NCBI GenBank assembly: GCA_963921425.1
Contig: OY992835.1
Coordinates: 8,494,001-8,558,000 of the forward strand
Length of the DNA: 64,000 bases
Direction of reading: 5' to 3'
From: Dryas octopetala
Taxonomy: Eukaryota; Streptophyta; Magnoliopsida; Rosales; Rosaceae
Part shown: piece by piece, positions 54,598 to 64,000 of the stretch
How the letters are laid out: each line of letters begins with the position of its first letter
Numbering within the stretch: position 1 is the first letter of the stretch
Translations under genes and position numbers: made by a program
Notes under the pieces: model-generated
Seen by the model: only the letters and a program-made list of their open reading frames with translations
The model's database searches: none
Told to the model about the DNA's origin: nothing

Positions 54598-55665
54598 ATG
54601 TCAAATCTCAACAAGCTTGATTTCGTTGCTTTGGAAGTTTCCGGAAGAAACTATCTAAAGTAGACTCAAGATGTTAAGCTTCATTTGACTGCCAAGAAGA
54701 TGAGGTCGACAATCAATGCAGACAATGTTGTTGCAGAGTCCCTTAAGGCAAGTGCCATGATCTTCATTAGGAAGCATATGGAAGAAGCACTCCAAGTTGA
54801 GTACCTCGCTGAAGAGGATCCACGAGCTCTTTGGGTTGCTCTGGAAGAGCGGTTTAACCATCAGAAGACCATTTTCTTGCCTAAAGCAAGACATGACTGG
54901 CAGAACATCCGTTTCCAGGATTTCAAATCCGTGAATGAGTATAATTCGGAAATCTGCCGGATCCGGTCACTCCTCAAATTTTGTGGGGAGGAGCTCACCG
55001 AAGCTGACCTATTGGAGAAGACTTTCTCCACCTTCCCTGCCTCCTGTTTGGTCCTGCAGCAACAATACAGGGAAAGGAATTTTACCAAGTTCTCGGCATT
55101 GATCACCACTCTGTTGCTCGCTGAAAAGAACAACAACTGATTAATGAGAAATGATCAAGCCCGACCTGTCGGTACTAAAGCAGCACCATTGCCTAAAGCA
55201 AACGTTGTTGCTCACCGCGATTCAAACCGCGAAAGAGGATACCGAGGTCATGGGAAGGGCACAAAGTCTGACCGCCCGAGATATGGAAGGAAAGGTTCTC
55301 AGAGGAATGGCCCGTATGACCGAGTCCAACGCGGCCATGGCCCACGGAACTCGAATTCTAGTGGCCAAGGCCCACGTGGTAGGAACCGCGGTCCCTCGGC
55401 CCCAAAAACTCGAAATGAGAGGAACACTGGTTCGGCCCGTCGCCACCAGAATCAGAACCAAAATCAGAATCAGAATAATCTCTGTTACCGATGTGGAGGA
55501 ACTGATCATTGGTCTCGCACCTGCCGTGCATCAGCGCAAGCTGTAAATGAGTATCACGCCAGTCGCGGAACTCGAGAGACCAATCTCATTGATGGATCAT
55601 TTCCTATGGATACCACCTTAGAGGTCACTGATTTCCAGACTGCTACTGGACACTTCGAGGATTAG
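54598..55665 (+). pseudogene. Copia gag, with two internal stops
   Basis: One continuous frame from ATG 54598 to TAG 55663-55665. It is broken by TAG at 54661-54663 (codon 22, in a position where Trp is usual) and TGA at 55138-55140. The first part is the capsid-like domain (LDFVALEVSGRNYL ... LEERFNHQKTIFLPKARHDW). The second is basic and Gly/Arg-rich, followed by the nucleocapsid zinc knuckle CYRCGGTDHWSRTC (C-x2-C-x4-H-x4-C) near 55482-55523. Gag packages the element's RNA in cytoplasmic virus-like particles. It is separated from pol by about 200 bp. Confidence 0.9.
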
Positions 55666-55862
55666 AAACTCGATGACATGGATATGATCGGCGCTTGTGC
55701 CGTATTTATTTTTTGAATAATGTTTTTTTTTTATTTGGATTATTTGGTGATTTATGACTTGGATTATTTATTTTTGGAAAATTTGGTTATGCTCGAATAT
55801 TATTTAATTCAATTAAGTTATTTTCATACATGTGATCCATTGAATTAAATTTATGAATAGGC
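55666..55862 (+). other. T-rich spacer between copia gag and pol
   Basis: About 197 bp of AT-rich sequence with T-runs and many stops in all frames. It ends in 'tatgaatag' just before the pol ATG, which looks like a 3' splice site. Most copia elements encode gag-pol in one frame, so this gap suggests that pol is expressed from a spliced RNA, or else decay. Confidence 0.5.
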
Positions 55863-58800
55863 ATGTTTTGTGGGGAAGTTTGTTGTCTGGCTGACAGTGC
55901 TACTACGCACACCATACTCCAAGATCGGAAGTATTTTTCAAACTTATTGCCTACTCATACCTCTGTGACAACCATATCAGGCCAATCCAACCTGATAGAG
56001 GGTCATGGCAAAGCCCATTTTATGTTGTCCAATGGTACCGAATTTACCATTAATGAGGCCTTATATTCTCCATGTTCCAGAAGAACATTGTTGAGTTTTA
56101 AAGATATTCGAGCCAACGGTTATCATGTTGAAACCACTGAGGAAAATGGAGTGGAATATCTTTGCATAACCTCCAATTTGTATGGCCAGAAGCGTACATT
56201 GGAAAAATTGAAATGCCTATCTAGCGGTCTCTATATGACCACCATTAGATCGATTGAGGCAAATCACGTAGTTAACCATAAGTTAACCAATTTGAGCAGT
56301 TTCTTGCTATGGCATGACCGGTTGGGACACCCAGGTCAAAGTATGATGCGCCGTATCCTCAATTCATCACACGGGCATCCCCTTACTAATAAGGATCTTG
56401 TGTTTAGTGACACACTATGCCAAACCTGCTCGTTCGGAAAGTTGAATACTAGACAATCATATGCAAAGACTAGTAAAGACTCTGCCCTTTTCCTGCAAAG
56501 GATACAAGGGGATATTTGTGGACCTATCCAACCACCATGCGGACCATTTAAATATTTCATGGTTTTGGTTGATGCATCGACAAGGTGGTCACATGTTACA
56601 CTATTGTCCACAAGAAATGCTGCCTTTGCTAAACTCCTTGCCCAGATCATTAAATTAAGGGCTCACCACCCGGATTATCTCATAAAGTCCATAAGACTTG
56701 ATAATGCCGGAGAGTTTACATCGAAAACTTTCGATGATTATTGCATGTCCCTTGGGATTGATGTTGAACATCCAGTTCCCCATGTTCACACCCAGAATGG
56801 TCTCGCAGAAGCGTTCATTAAAAGATTACAAATGATTGCACGAACCTTGGTTATGCGCACCAAGCTTCCAATTTTTGCGTGGGGCTATGCAATCTTGCAT
56901 GCAGCCATGTTGGTCCGGTTGAGGCCCACTGCTACCCAACCTTATTCCGCGTTACAGCTGGTGACTGGGTACGAACCTGACGTTTCGTACTTACGCATAT
57001 TTGGGTGTGCAGTTTACGTGCCACTTGCGCCGCCACAACGTACCAAAATGGGTCCTCAACGAAGGATGGGCATATATGTCGGTTATGAATCCCCATCTAT
57101 TATATGCTTTTTAGAGCCCTTGACAGGCGATCTCTTTACCGCCAGATTTGCGGATTGTCACTTTGATGAGACAGTCTTCCCGCCGTTAGGGGGAGATAAG
57201 AACGTCACCGTTCCTGAAGAACGACGTAAATTGACGTGGAATGTCCCCACTATGTCTCATCTCGATCCCCGAACCGCACAATGTAATAGTGAAGTGCGGA
57301 GAATTCTAGATCTACAGAGTGTAGCTCATAATATGCCAGACGCTTTCTCTGATCTAGCTAAAGTGACGAGATCACATATACCTGCTGCAAACGTGCCTGC
57401 AAGGATATCCGTCCCCGAAGGACGTGTTGTCCCAGATGGACGAGGTACGGCCATAGCGACTAACCAGTCATATGTCCCTGCCCAGAAGCGAGGTAGACCC
57501 CTAGGTTCGAAGGACTCTTATCCCCGGAAGAGGATAAATTTGGCACAAACGAGTCCTCTTGACATCGCAATCTCAACTGATCCATCTCACGAAATAGTTC
57601 CGGATTATGGGTCCGTCCTGGAAGAGAGGGTGTTAGGGGACGCTCCAACATTTGAACCCACTCCCGAGAACAGAGAGATCTCTATAAATTATGCATGCTT
57701 AAGTGAGCTCTGGAATCGAAACGAGATTATCATCGATGATATATTTGCATTCGCGGTAGCTACCGAAATCATAATTAGCGATGACATCGAACCTCGCTCC
57801 GTTGATGAATGTCAACGTCGAGACGACTAGCCAAAATGGAAAGAAGCAATCCAGGTCGAATTAGATTCCTTGACAAAGAGAAAGGTGTTTGGGCCTGTCG
57901 TTCCTACACCTTCCCATGTTAAACCTGTAGGATTTAAATGGGTATTTGTAAGGAAGCGTAATGAGAAAAACGAGATTGTAAGATACAAGGCTCGTCTAGT
58001 GGCACAAGGATTTTCTCAACGCCCTGGGATTGATTACGAGGAAACGTATTCTCCCGTAATGGACGTGATAACGTTCCGCTACCTTATCAGTTTGGTAGTT
58101 TCCGAAAAACTGAGTATGCAGCTTATGGATGTGGTCACTGCTTATCTCTATGGGGATCTTGATACAGAGATATATATATATATATATATGAAAGTTTCCG
58201 AAGGACTTAAGATACCCGATGCAAATAGTTCCAGACCACGGAACACGCTCTCCATTCGTTTGAGGCGTTCACTGTATGGATTGAAACAATCCGGACGGAT
58301 GTGGTATAACCGTCTAAGTGAGTATTTGATCGGGATGAGATATGTGAATAATGATCTATGCCCTTGCGTGTTTATTAAGAAAACAAGTTCTGGTTTCGCT
58401 ATTGTAGCTGTTTATGTCGATGACATGAATCTAATTGGTACTCCTGAAGAGATCAAGGAAACCGCTAAACACCTGAAGTTGGAATTCGAGATGAAAGATC
58501 TTGGGAGAACGAACTTCTGTCTCGGCCTGGAGCTCGAGCACCGTGCAGATGAAATTTTGGTCCATCAATCGAATTACATCCAGAAGATGTTAAGGCGCTT
58601 TAATGAGGATAAAGCGAAGCCTTCTAGCACGCCCATGATCGTCCGTAGTCTAGATCCTAAGAAGGATCCGTTTCGTCCCGCAGATGATAACGAAGAGATA
58701 TTGGCACCAGAAGTCCCATATCTAAGTGCAATAGGCGCATTATTGTACTTGGCTCAATATACTAGACCGGACATCTCATTCGCTGTAAACTTGTTAGCTA

Positions 58801-59453
58801 GATATAGCTCTGTGCCAACACGCCGCCACTGGAATGGCATAAAAGACATTTTCCGCTACCTTAGAAGTACGACGGATATGGGCTTATTCTATCCCTATGC
58901 ATTAAGAAATGGATTGAACCCCCTCGATCCTCGGAACGATGCCCGCCTTGTTGGATATGCTGACGCAGGGTATCTATCAGACCCACACAAGGCGCGTTCT
59001 CAAACTGGTTATGTCTTTACCATTGGGAATACAGCAATATCTTAGAGGTCAACGAAACAGACCCTTGTTGCTACCTCTTCGAATCATGCTGAGATTATAG
59101 CCCTTCACAAAGCAGTTCGTGAATGTATATGGCTGAGAGCAGTTTCCAAACATGTTCGAAGTACGTGTGGACTGAATTCCACCACTGATGAACCAACGAT
59201 TATCTATGAGGATAATGCCGCTTGCATCGAGCAGATGAAGACGGGTTTCATCAAAGGAGACAACACCAAGCATATTGCACCGAAGTTCTTCTTCAATCAA
59301 CAGCAACAAGAGCATCAGATGATTGAAGTCAAGCAGATCCGATCTCAAGACAACCATGCAGACCTCTTCACCAAGTCACTGTCAAAGTCCACATTCTTGA
59401 TGCATGTTCGAGGTATTGGTTTGCGTAGATTGGCTGATTTACCTAGTATGTAG
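55863..59453 (+). pseudogene. Copia pol (PR-IN-RT-RNase H), two in-frame stops
   Basis: A single frame of 1,197 codons, including the final stop, is interrupted only by TAG at 57828-57830 and TAG at 59043-59045. The protease motif is DSATT near residue 11. Integrase has the HHCC finger (WHDRLGH ... CQTC, from about residue 150). Its catalytic Asp, Asp and Glu lie in QGDICGPI, RLDNAGEF and QNGLAEAF. The reverse transcriptase start (WVFVRKRNEKNEIVRYKARL) follows the first stop, and the catalytic motif is YVDDM near 58414. RNase H has VGYADAGYLSD, then EDNAACIEQ and DLFTKSL near the end. An in-frame (TA)n run at 58168-58190 adds an Ile-Tyr repeat to the RT. Both stops could come from Trp TGG codons by one G-to-A change. 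Confidence 0.95.
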
Positions 59454-59509
59454 TCTTCAGGGGGAGTCGACATCAGGGGAAGTATCCCGAAACATACTCG
59501 CTTGACCAT

Positions 59510-59912
59510 CGTGTACTCTTTTGTCCTTCGTCCAGGGTTATTTTGTCCCACTGGGTTTTGTTACCTGGCAAGGTTTTAATGAGGCACATCTTGGCATGGT
59601 CACCCTACTCATACTACATCCTGAAGATGTGTTGATCTGATATATATGCATTTGCTCATCTTTTCCCTTCGACCACGAGTTTTTCCCATTGGGTTTACCG
59701 GGCAAGGTTTTGGTGTAGCAACTCTAATGTACCCCGCTCCCATAGACATACTATCTGCTCATGATCCAGAAGATATGACTTCACCTATTTTCGAGGTCCT
59801 GATGCGACTACTCCACACTCACGCGCGTTGCACTCTTTTTCCTTCGACCAGGGTTGTTTTTGTTCCCACAGGGTTTTTATTACTTGGCAAGGTTTTAACG
59901 AGGCAACTTAGA
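59510..59912 (+). repeat. Triplicated block in copia 3' untranslated region
   Basis: Three diverged copies, near 59520-59590, 59665-59725 and 59835-59910. Each has a 'ccttcg-cca-g-gtt' word, then 'tcccactgggttttgtt', then 'ggcaaggttttaa-gaggca'. They lie between the pol stop and the polypurine tract and are non-coding. Confidence 0.8.
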
Positions 59913-59951
59913 AGCGCATAGCAGAGACAACACTAATGACATGGAATATCC

Positions 59952-59960
59952 AAGGGGGAG
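59952..59960 (+). promoter_or_regulatory. Copia polypurine tract
   Basis: AAGGGGGAG abuts the 3' LTR and should prime plus-strand DNA synthesis. A second, similar tract (AGGGGGAG, about 59459-59466) sits just after the pol stop codon. Confidence 0.9.
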
Positions 59961-60150
59961 TGTTGTAAATATATTGTTATAATTAAGTGGCTATTCCTGT
60001 AATTAGTGGTAGGGGTATACTAGTAAATATTTAAAACCTAGTAAACCCTACCTCTATATAAGGATATTTATAACATGAATGAAATAGACTGATATATTCT
60101 CTCTGTCTCCTCTTTTCCACAAACCCTAATTTCTACATACTTTTACAACA
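59961..60150 (+). repeat. Copia 3' LTR
   Basis: 190 bp, same ends as the 5' LTR with two base differences. It is followed at once by the TAATT target duplication at 60151-60155. Confidence 0.96.
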
Positions 60151-61005
60151 TAATTAAAAAATTTAGAAAAATTCAGATACTGTTGAACATGTACTGATTA
60201 TTTCCTTTTGGTTTATGCAGTACAAACTTTGTGAGATGATGACTCTAGTCAAAGCAAAAGTGGGATTCGAAAACCAAAAGCCAAGTATGGTAAAGTGGAG
60301 CCTGTGGGATCTGAATTCAAAGTTTGCACAAGTAGGGCTTCGAAAACTTGAGGTAAAAACAAAACAGACACACAGTCACAATGTCTATATATATATATAT
60401 ATGTATACACACACACACACACAAACATATACAATGTATACTTTTCTACACTAAATTACTAAACATATTATCGTTATTTTTTTTTAATCCGAAATCATAG
60501 GACTTTATCAAGGATGACAAGACAAGATGATGATGAAAAAGACAATGTAAATGATGGCAGAGATCAAGATGGTAGAGATGATAATGATGATCAACAAAAT
60601 GACTTCATTGTTTATCCAAGAAAAAACTTAGCGGACTATGTAAGTTTACATAAAATTAGAATTTCAAACAAATCAGTAACTGCCGCACAGTTACAAATAC
60701 CAAAAATAACAAAGTTGAAACACTTAATTTTGGCAGATGAAGGAGCTTAAAGAAAAGCAAGAACAACGAAAAGATAAAAACAAAGAAAAGCAAAAAGGAA
60801 AGCAGATACGGACAGAGACAATTGATGATGAGATATGCAAGTCTTTTAGAGACCATGTCAAGAACCATTGATCTACACTCACATCCTCATTGCGAATGCC
60901 CAATGCCAATTGCTTATTGGTTGCAAAAGAGTGATGAAGATGAAGACAATATGCATGACCTGTGGGACATGTTACTCACTGCAACAATGATACCCAAGTA
61001 TACAA
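60151..61005 (+). repeat. Right arm of the inverted duplication, outer part
   Basis: Continues the right arm after the copia element. It holds the rest of the intron up to 'ttatgcag', a longer version of the basic/acidic exon (Lys-rich, then an Asp-rich run at about 60520-60600), 'ctatgtaagtttacataaaattag', and the block ending 'aagtatacaa' at about 61005. An AT/AC microsatellite at about 60389-60423 is absent from the left arm. The exon frames carry stops, so no protein is expected. Confidence 0.85.
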
Positions 61006-61730
61006 GGAGAAAGAAAGACAAGCAAAGCTAGAGGTGTCATATGGGTCGAGCCGGCCCTAAGACGACATGGCACAGAACGATTAAAATAGGCATGCCACGA
61101 TTAAATGGACCGGGCCGAGCCGAAGTTTTTAGCCTATCGGGCACAGCACAGCAACGGGCCAAGCACGGCATGATGGAGAAGACCTCTTTGAAGCGATCTA
61201 CAAGCGTTCGATTTTGGCTTTGGCTTGAATAAGAAGTCGTTGCAACGTTATATACATTAATTAATTAATTAGTTAATTAAACTGTATTAACTAATTAATC
61301 ACAGTTAGCTAGTTTGTTACCTTTAATTTGGACACGTGTCAGTTTCTGGTTAGTTTAGACCTTTTTGTAATTTTTTGAAATTTCTATAGTAATGACAGTA
61401 GCTGTAATTTATAGTATTTGTTATGTCCTTTTTTGTATAATGCATAATTTCATTTTATTCATTTTAGTCAACGGTGACTATTTTGGGATTTAGAAAAATT
61501 TTCATTGACCTATTTGTAATTTTGAAATGTTTTATTGACTTTTGTGTAAATAGCCCTTGTTATTATTAAAGCTACGGGTGCATATATTCTATACTTGGTG
61601 ACAGTTAGCTAGATGATTAAAAAAAAAACAGCTTTCTTTTTCATTTTTGCAAGACCTCAATAATCAAGTTAACTATAACAGCACAAGCACAATGCATTGA
61701 ATACAGTTTGCCTCACAAATCATCTAGTTC
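61006..61730. other. Intergenic DNA with a small GC-rich repeat end
   Basis: No gene. 'ggcccgggccgagccgaag'-like words at about 61040-61170 resemble a hAT subterminal region. The stretch around 61256-61300 is an AT-rich 'ttaattaa' run. The rest forms the 3' side of the hydrolase gene. Confidence 0.45.
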
Positions 61731-64000
61731 CTATCTCTTTAAATCATTTAGCCATGCTAGGATAACTTTGGCACCTTTCTCCCATGAGCAGTCTAACATC
61801 ATGTCATGGGCAACCCCTTCAACATAGATAGGAGAAACACCATAAAACCTGCCTGTTTCTTTGAGGCCTTCAGCATCCTGCGAAAAATATTTAGTCAATC
61901 AACAGATAGACAATTGCTTAGAAACAAGGATCATAGCAGTATGATAGAATTTAAAAATCTATGCAGCATCCTGGTATAGAAAATATGACGGGGACAAAGT
62001 GAAGCAGGCAAAATGGTGGATAATAGAGAATGGCATGTACTGTCCAGAGCATTAGAAAAAAGAATCAATTAATTATGTAAAAAAATTCTGTAAACTACGG
62101 AGTTTACCACAATGAAATCATCATTTGCACCCAACACAAGGAGTTCAATAGCTGATTTTGGTACTGAAGGAACTGGAAGCACGGCATTGAGCTTGCGCAG
62201 ATCAAATAATGGCATTCTTGAACTTTCTTTCATTAGCTCTTGGTAACTAAGACAAACAAAAAAACTTATAGAGGTTATGTTTACAAGTAGAATACATTGT
62301 GGGAATAAAAGTTTGTTTTTTGTGAAAAGATCCACACAAATCATGCAAACCGTGCAAGGGAAGTATCCAAGTAAACTAAGAAAGACAAGAAAGAGAGAGA
62401 ACACAAATTTTAGTGGTTCAGCAAATTTCCCTACATCCACAAGAGAAGGAGATAAAAATCCACTCAACAAAACAATTACAAGGATTTTCAACAACTCATA
62501 AAAGAGCCTAGTACTCTCGAGTTTTGCACTCACTTAGGCCTTCTCATATTCTTCTACCCCATAGTTCTGACCCTCTTTGACATGATCACCTTCTTTAAGT
62601 GTCGGCCCTTCTTTGGCACAAACACCCTCTCTTGCTGTTGACTTCTCTTTGACACAGGCACTCTCTTGGCACCTCTAACAAGCCTAAATTTCGTTTCAAA
62701 AGTTTACACAACCATTCTCTCTGTGTGATAGAACCCTAAACTGTTCTGGACAAAGGCCACCAAAGACCAGGAATTTCAGACATCAAAATAACACTCCATC
62801 CTTTGTCCATTAAACCAGAATTTGGTAAGGCTTTCAGTACATAAGTTTTGTCAATTGACATTGAAAAATTTGATCTAGCATGAGTCTGCATGGCAAAGAT
62901 TAGTTCATTTACCCACTCATTTACCCCTATCCATCATGCAACAAAGTAATATGCAATCCGAACTAAATGAAGGTCATGAATAGTAATAACTAACTTATGA
63001 CTAGTATAAGATCTACCATGTAAAGAATAATTAGAACTTGAAATACTCATGCTATGATTCAAGTGTATAAAGTTTGTCTTTTAGTCATCTTTTATCCACA
63101 AAATTTGCCTTCACCTTTTAATACTATAAATCCTATATCACACATTCATTTCCGAGCTAATACGAATAAATATATTTTGATTTCATATTTTGGTAACTGC
63201 ATGTTGTGTATAAGTTATCACACATTGCTGCAAGTACTTATTCTTAGTTGTGAATTTTATGTTCTAGTGAGGCTCAATGTCTAGATATACGGCTTCTGGA
63301 AACTTAAAGCAGAATTAAATTTTAGTTGTTGTAGCATCATTCCAGGGAACATTGACTCAAAGTATATGTGATTACTCGATTTTTCTGTGCATGCGAGAGA
63401 GAGAGAGAGAGATGAGTGTCAATACACAAACTAATGCTTAAACCTAAAACCTGAAATAATGTTGAATGCCATCTGTCATTTTGAACAAAGGTCTAATGGA
63501 ATTGAAAAGAATTGCTGGTAAACAAACCGTAAAACCAGGTGATCCTCCATAGTCGCGGAAAAAAATGTCTCTTTACAAAGAGAAAGAGAAGTTTGAAACG
63601 CTTTTGCTGCCAAGCTGCGTGTAACCTATTCAAAAGTTCAAATGAACAGCACCTTAATCATTAGAGCAACTAACTTCTATATATATTGTAAAGTTCACAT
63701 GAGAACACTGAAAATATTGCTGGAAAAGGGTATAGCATGCTCAAAGTATCTCACAACCTTCCAAAAGAATGTAAATGATATGTTGACAGACTGAGTATGA
63801 GTACAAATTAAAAAGAAAAAAAAAAACGTTGCAGCAAGATATTTTAAGTCAAAAAATGCAACCACAAGGAAGATATATAATTAAGGCATAAAAAGCTATT
63901 AACCAAAGTTTCCTGTGGCAATTTTGCAGTATGAATGAGGTGCTGTATAAAAGAGTAAAAGTAAAAACCTTAAAAGCAGCAATAGGTTTGGAAAATAGGT
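61731..64000 (-). CDS. Alpha/beta-hydrolase, 3' exons (gene continues off the edge)
   Basis: Four exons on the minus strand: 64000-63969 (partial), 63625-63528, 62246-62108 and 61877-61731, ending in TAG. All introns are GT-AG and the reading phase is kept across every junction. The joined product contains LFSKPIAAFKVTRSLAAKAF, RYQELMKESSRMPLFDLRKL, IELLVLGANDDFIVDAEGLK and IYVEGVAHDMMLDCSWEKGA. The pattern fits the C-terminal half of an alpha/beta-hydrolase fold: a strand followed by the acidic catalytic residue in GANDDFIV, then the catalytic His in VEGVAHDMMLD. The nucleophile Ser must lie beyond the window. The family includes esterases, lipases and thioesterases; the substrate cannot be told. 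No stop or frameshift is seen, so it looks functional. Confidence 0.85.
62247..63527 (-). other. Large intron of the alpha/beta-hydrolase gene
   Basis: 1,281 bp between two phase-matched exons. It begins GTTTGTTTACC and ends TTTGTTTGTCTTAG on the minus strand. It contains a (GA)n run at about 63397-63412 and no recognised element. The 154-codon frame at 62069-62533 merely extends an exon into this intron. Confidence 0.8.

Larger units (their letters stand above)
54328..60150 (+). mobile_element. Ty1/copia LTR retrotransposon, 5.8 kb, almost complete
   Basis: It has 190-bp LTRs, a gag region with a CCHC zinc knuckle, and pol in the copia order protease-integrase-reverse transcriptase-RNase H. 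A polypurine tract (AAGGGGGAG, 59952-59960) precedes the 3' LTR, and an exact 5-bp TSD (TAATT) flanks the element. The LTRs differ at only two sites, so insertion was recent in evolutionary terms. Four in-frame stop codons make this copy non-autonomous as it stands. It disrupts the right arm of the inverted duplication. Confidence 0.97.

Noticed and set aside
60514..60750. Asp-rich 78-codon frame as an intact gene
   Set aside because: It is part of the decayed right arm of the inverted duplication; neighbouring exon blocks contain stops.
62069..62533. 154-codon minus-strand frame as its own gene
   Set aside because: Only its part at 62108-62246 is coding, as an exon of the alpha/beta-hydrolase; the rest is intron read through.

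Overview
This is nuclear DNA of a flowering plant, most likely a eudicot and probably woody. It is AT-rich, intron-containing and packed with plant transposons, and it carries a nuclear RbcS gene (chloroplast-targeted Rubisco small subunit) with the two-intron layout usual in dicots. The RbcS transit peptide looks rosid-like, but I cannot name the species.

Only a few stretches look like working host genes. (1) RbcS at 17203-18167 (+) has three exons, a TATA box and an upstream I-box/G-box/I-box light-response cluster. (2) A tandem array at about 30.2-35.6 kb on the minus strand holds three copies of a gene I do not recognise. The most upstream copy (34801-35532) is the longest; the other two are 5'-truncated but keep a conserved Trp/Cys-rich C-terminus. 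(3) The last exons of an alpha/beta-hydrolase gene run on the minus strand from 61731 past the right edge. A weak small-gene candidate lies at 25554-25760 (-).

The rest is mostly mobile DNA, much of it bounded by target-site duplications (TSDs) that can be read directly. Left part (0-16.6 kb): a head-to-head MITE pair, a hAT element (5789-6742), a composite repeat carrying an exon-like fragment (7060-8090), a Harbinger MITE (10645-10982), a hAT element with another element nested in it (12084-13741), and a Mutator-like MITE upstream of RbcS. Middle (20-50 kb): a decayed copia 3' end, a 2.6-kb solo LTR (22019-24607), hAT elements at 27929, 38749 and 43094, a 5'-truncated LINE with an RNase H domain (39833-41908, itself interrupted), and two adjacent solo-type LTRs (43841-45366 and 45416-about 47740).

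The right part (51.4-61.0 kb) is the most unusual region. A decayed gene resembling plant mobile-domain/DUF1985 transposon genes is present as a large inverted duplication centred near 53.82 kb. A 340-bp TRIM (miniature LTR retrotransposon) sits in the flanking part of that gene. A nearly complete 5.8-kb Ty1/copia element (54328-60150; 190-bp LTRs differing at 2 sites, 5-bp TSD) sits in the right arm. The left arm preserves the exact empty site, so the order of events can be read: inversion first, then the copia insertion. No CRISPR array, operon or prokaryote-type system is present, and none would be expected.
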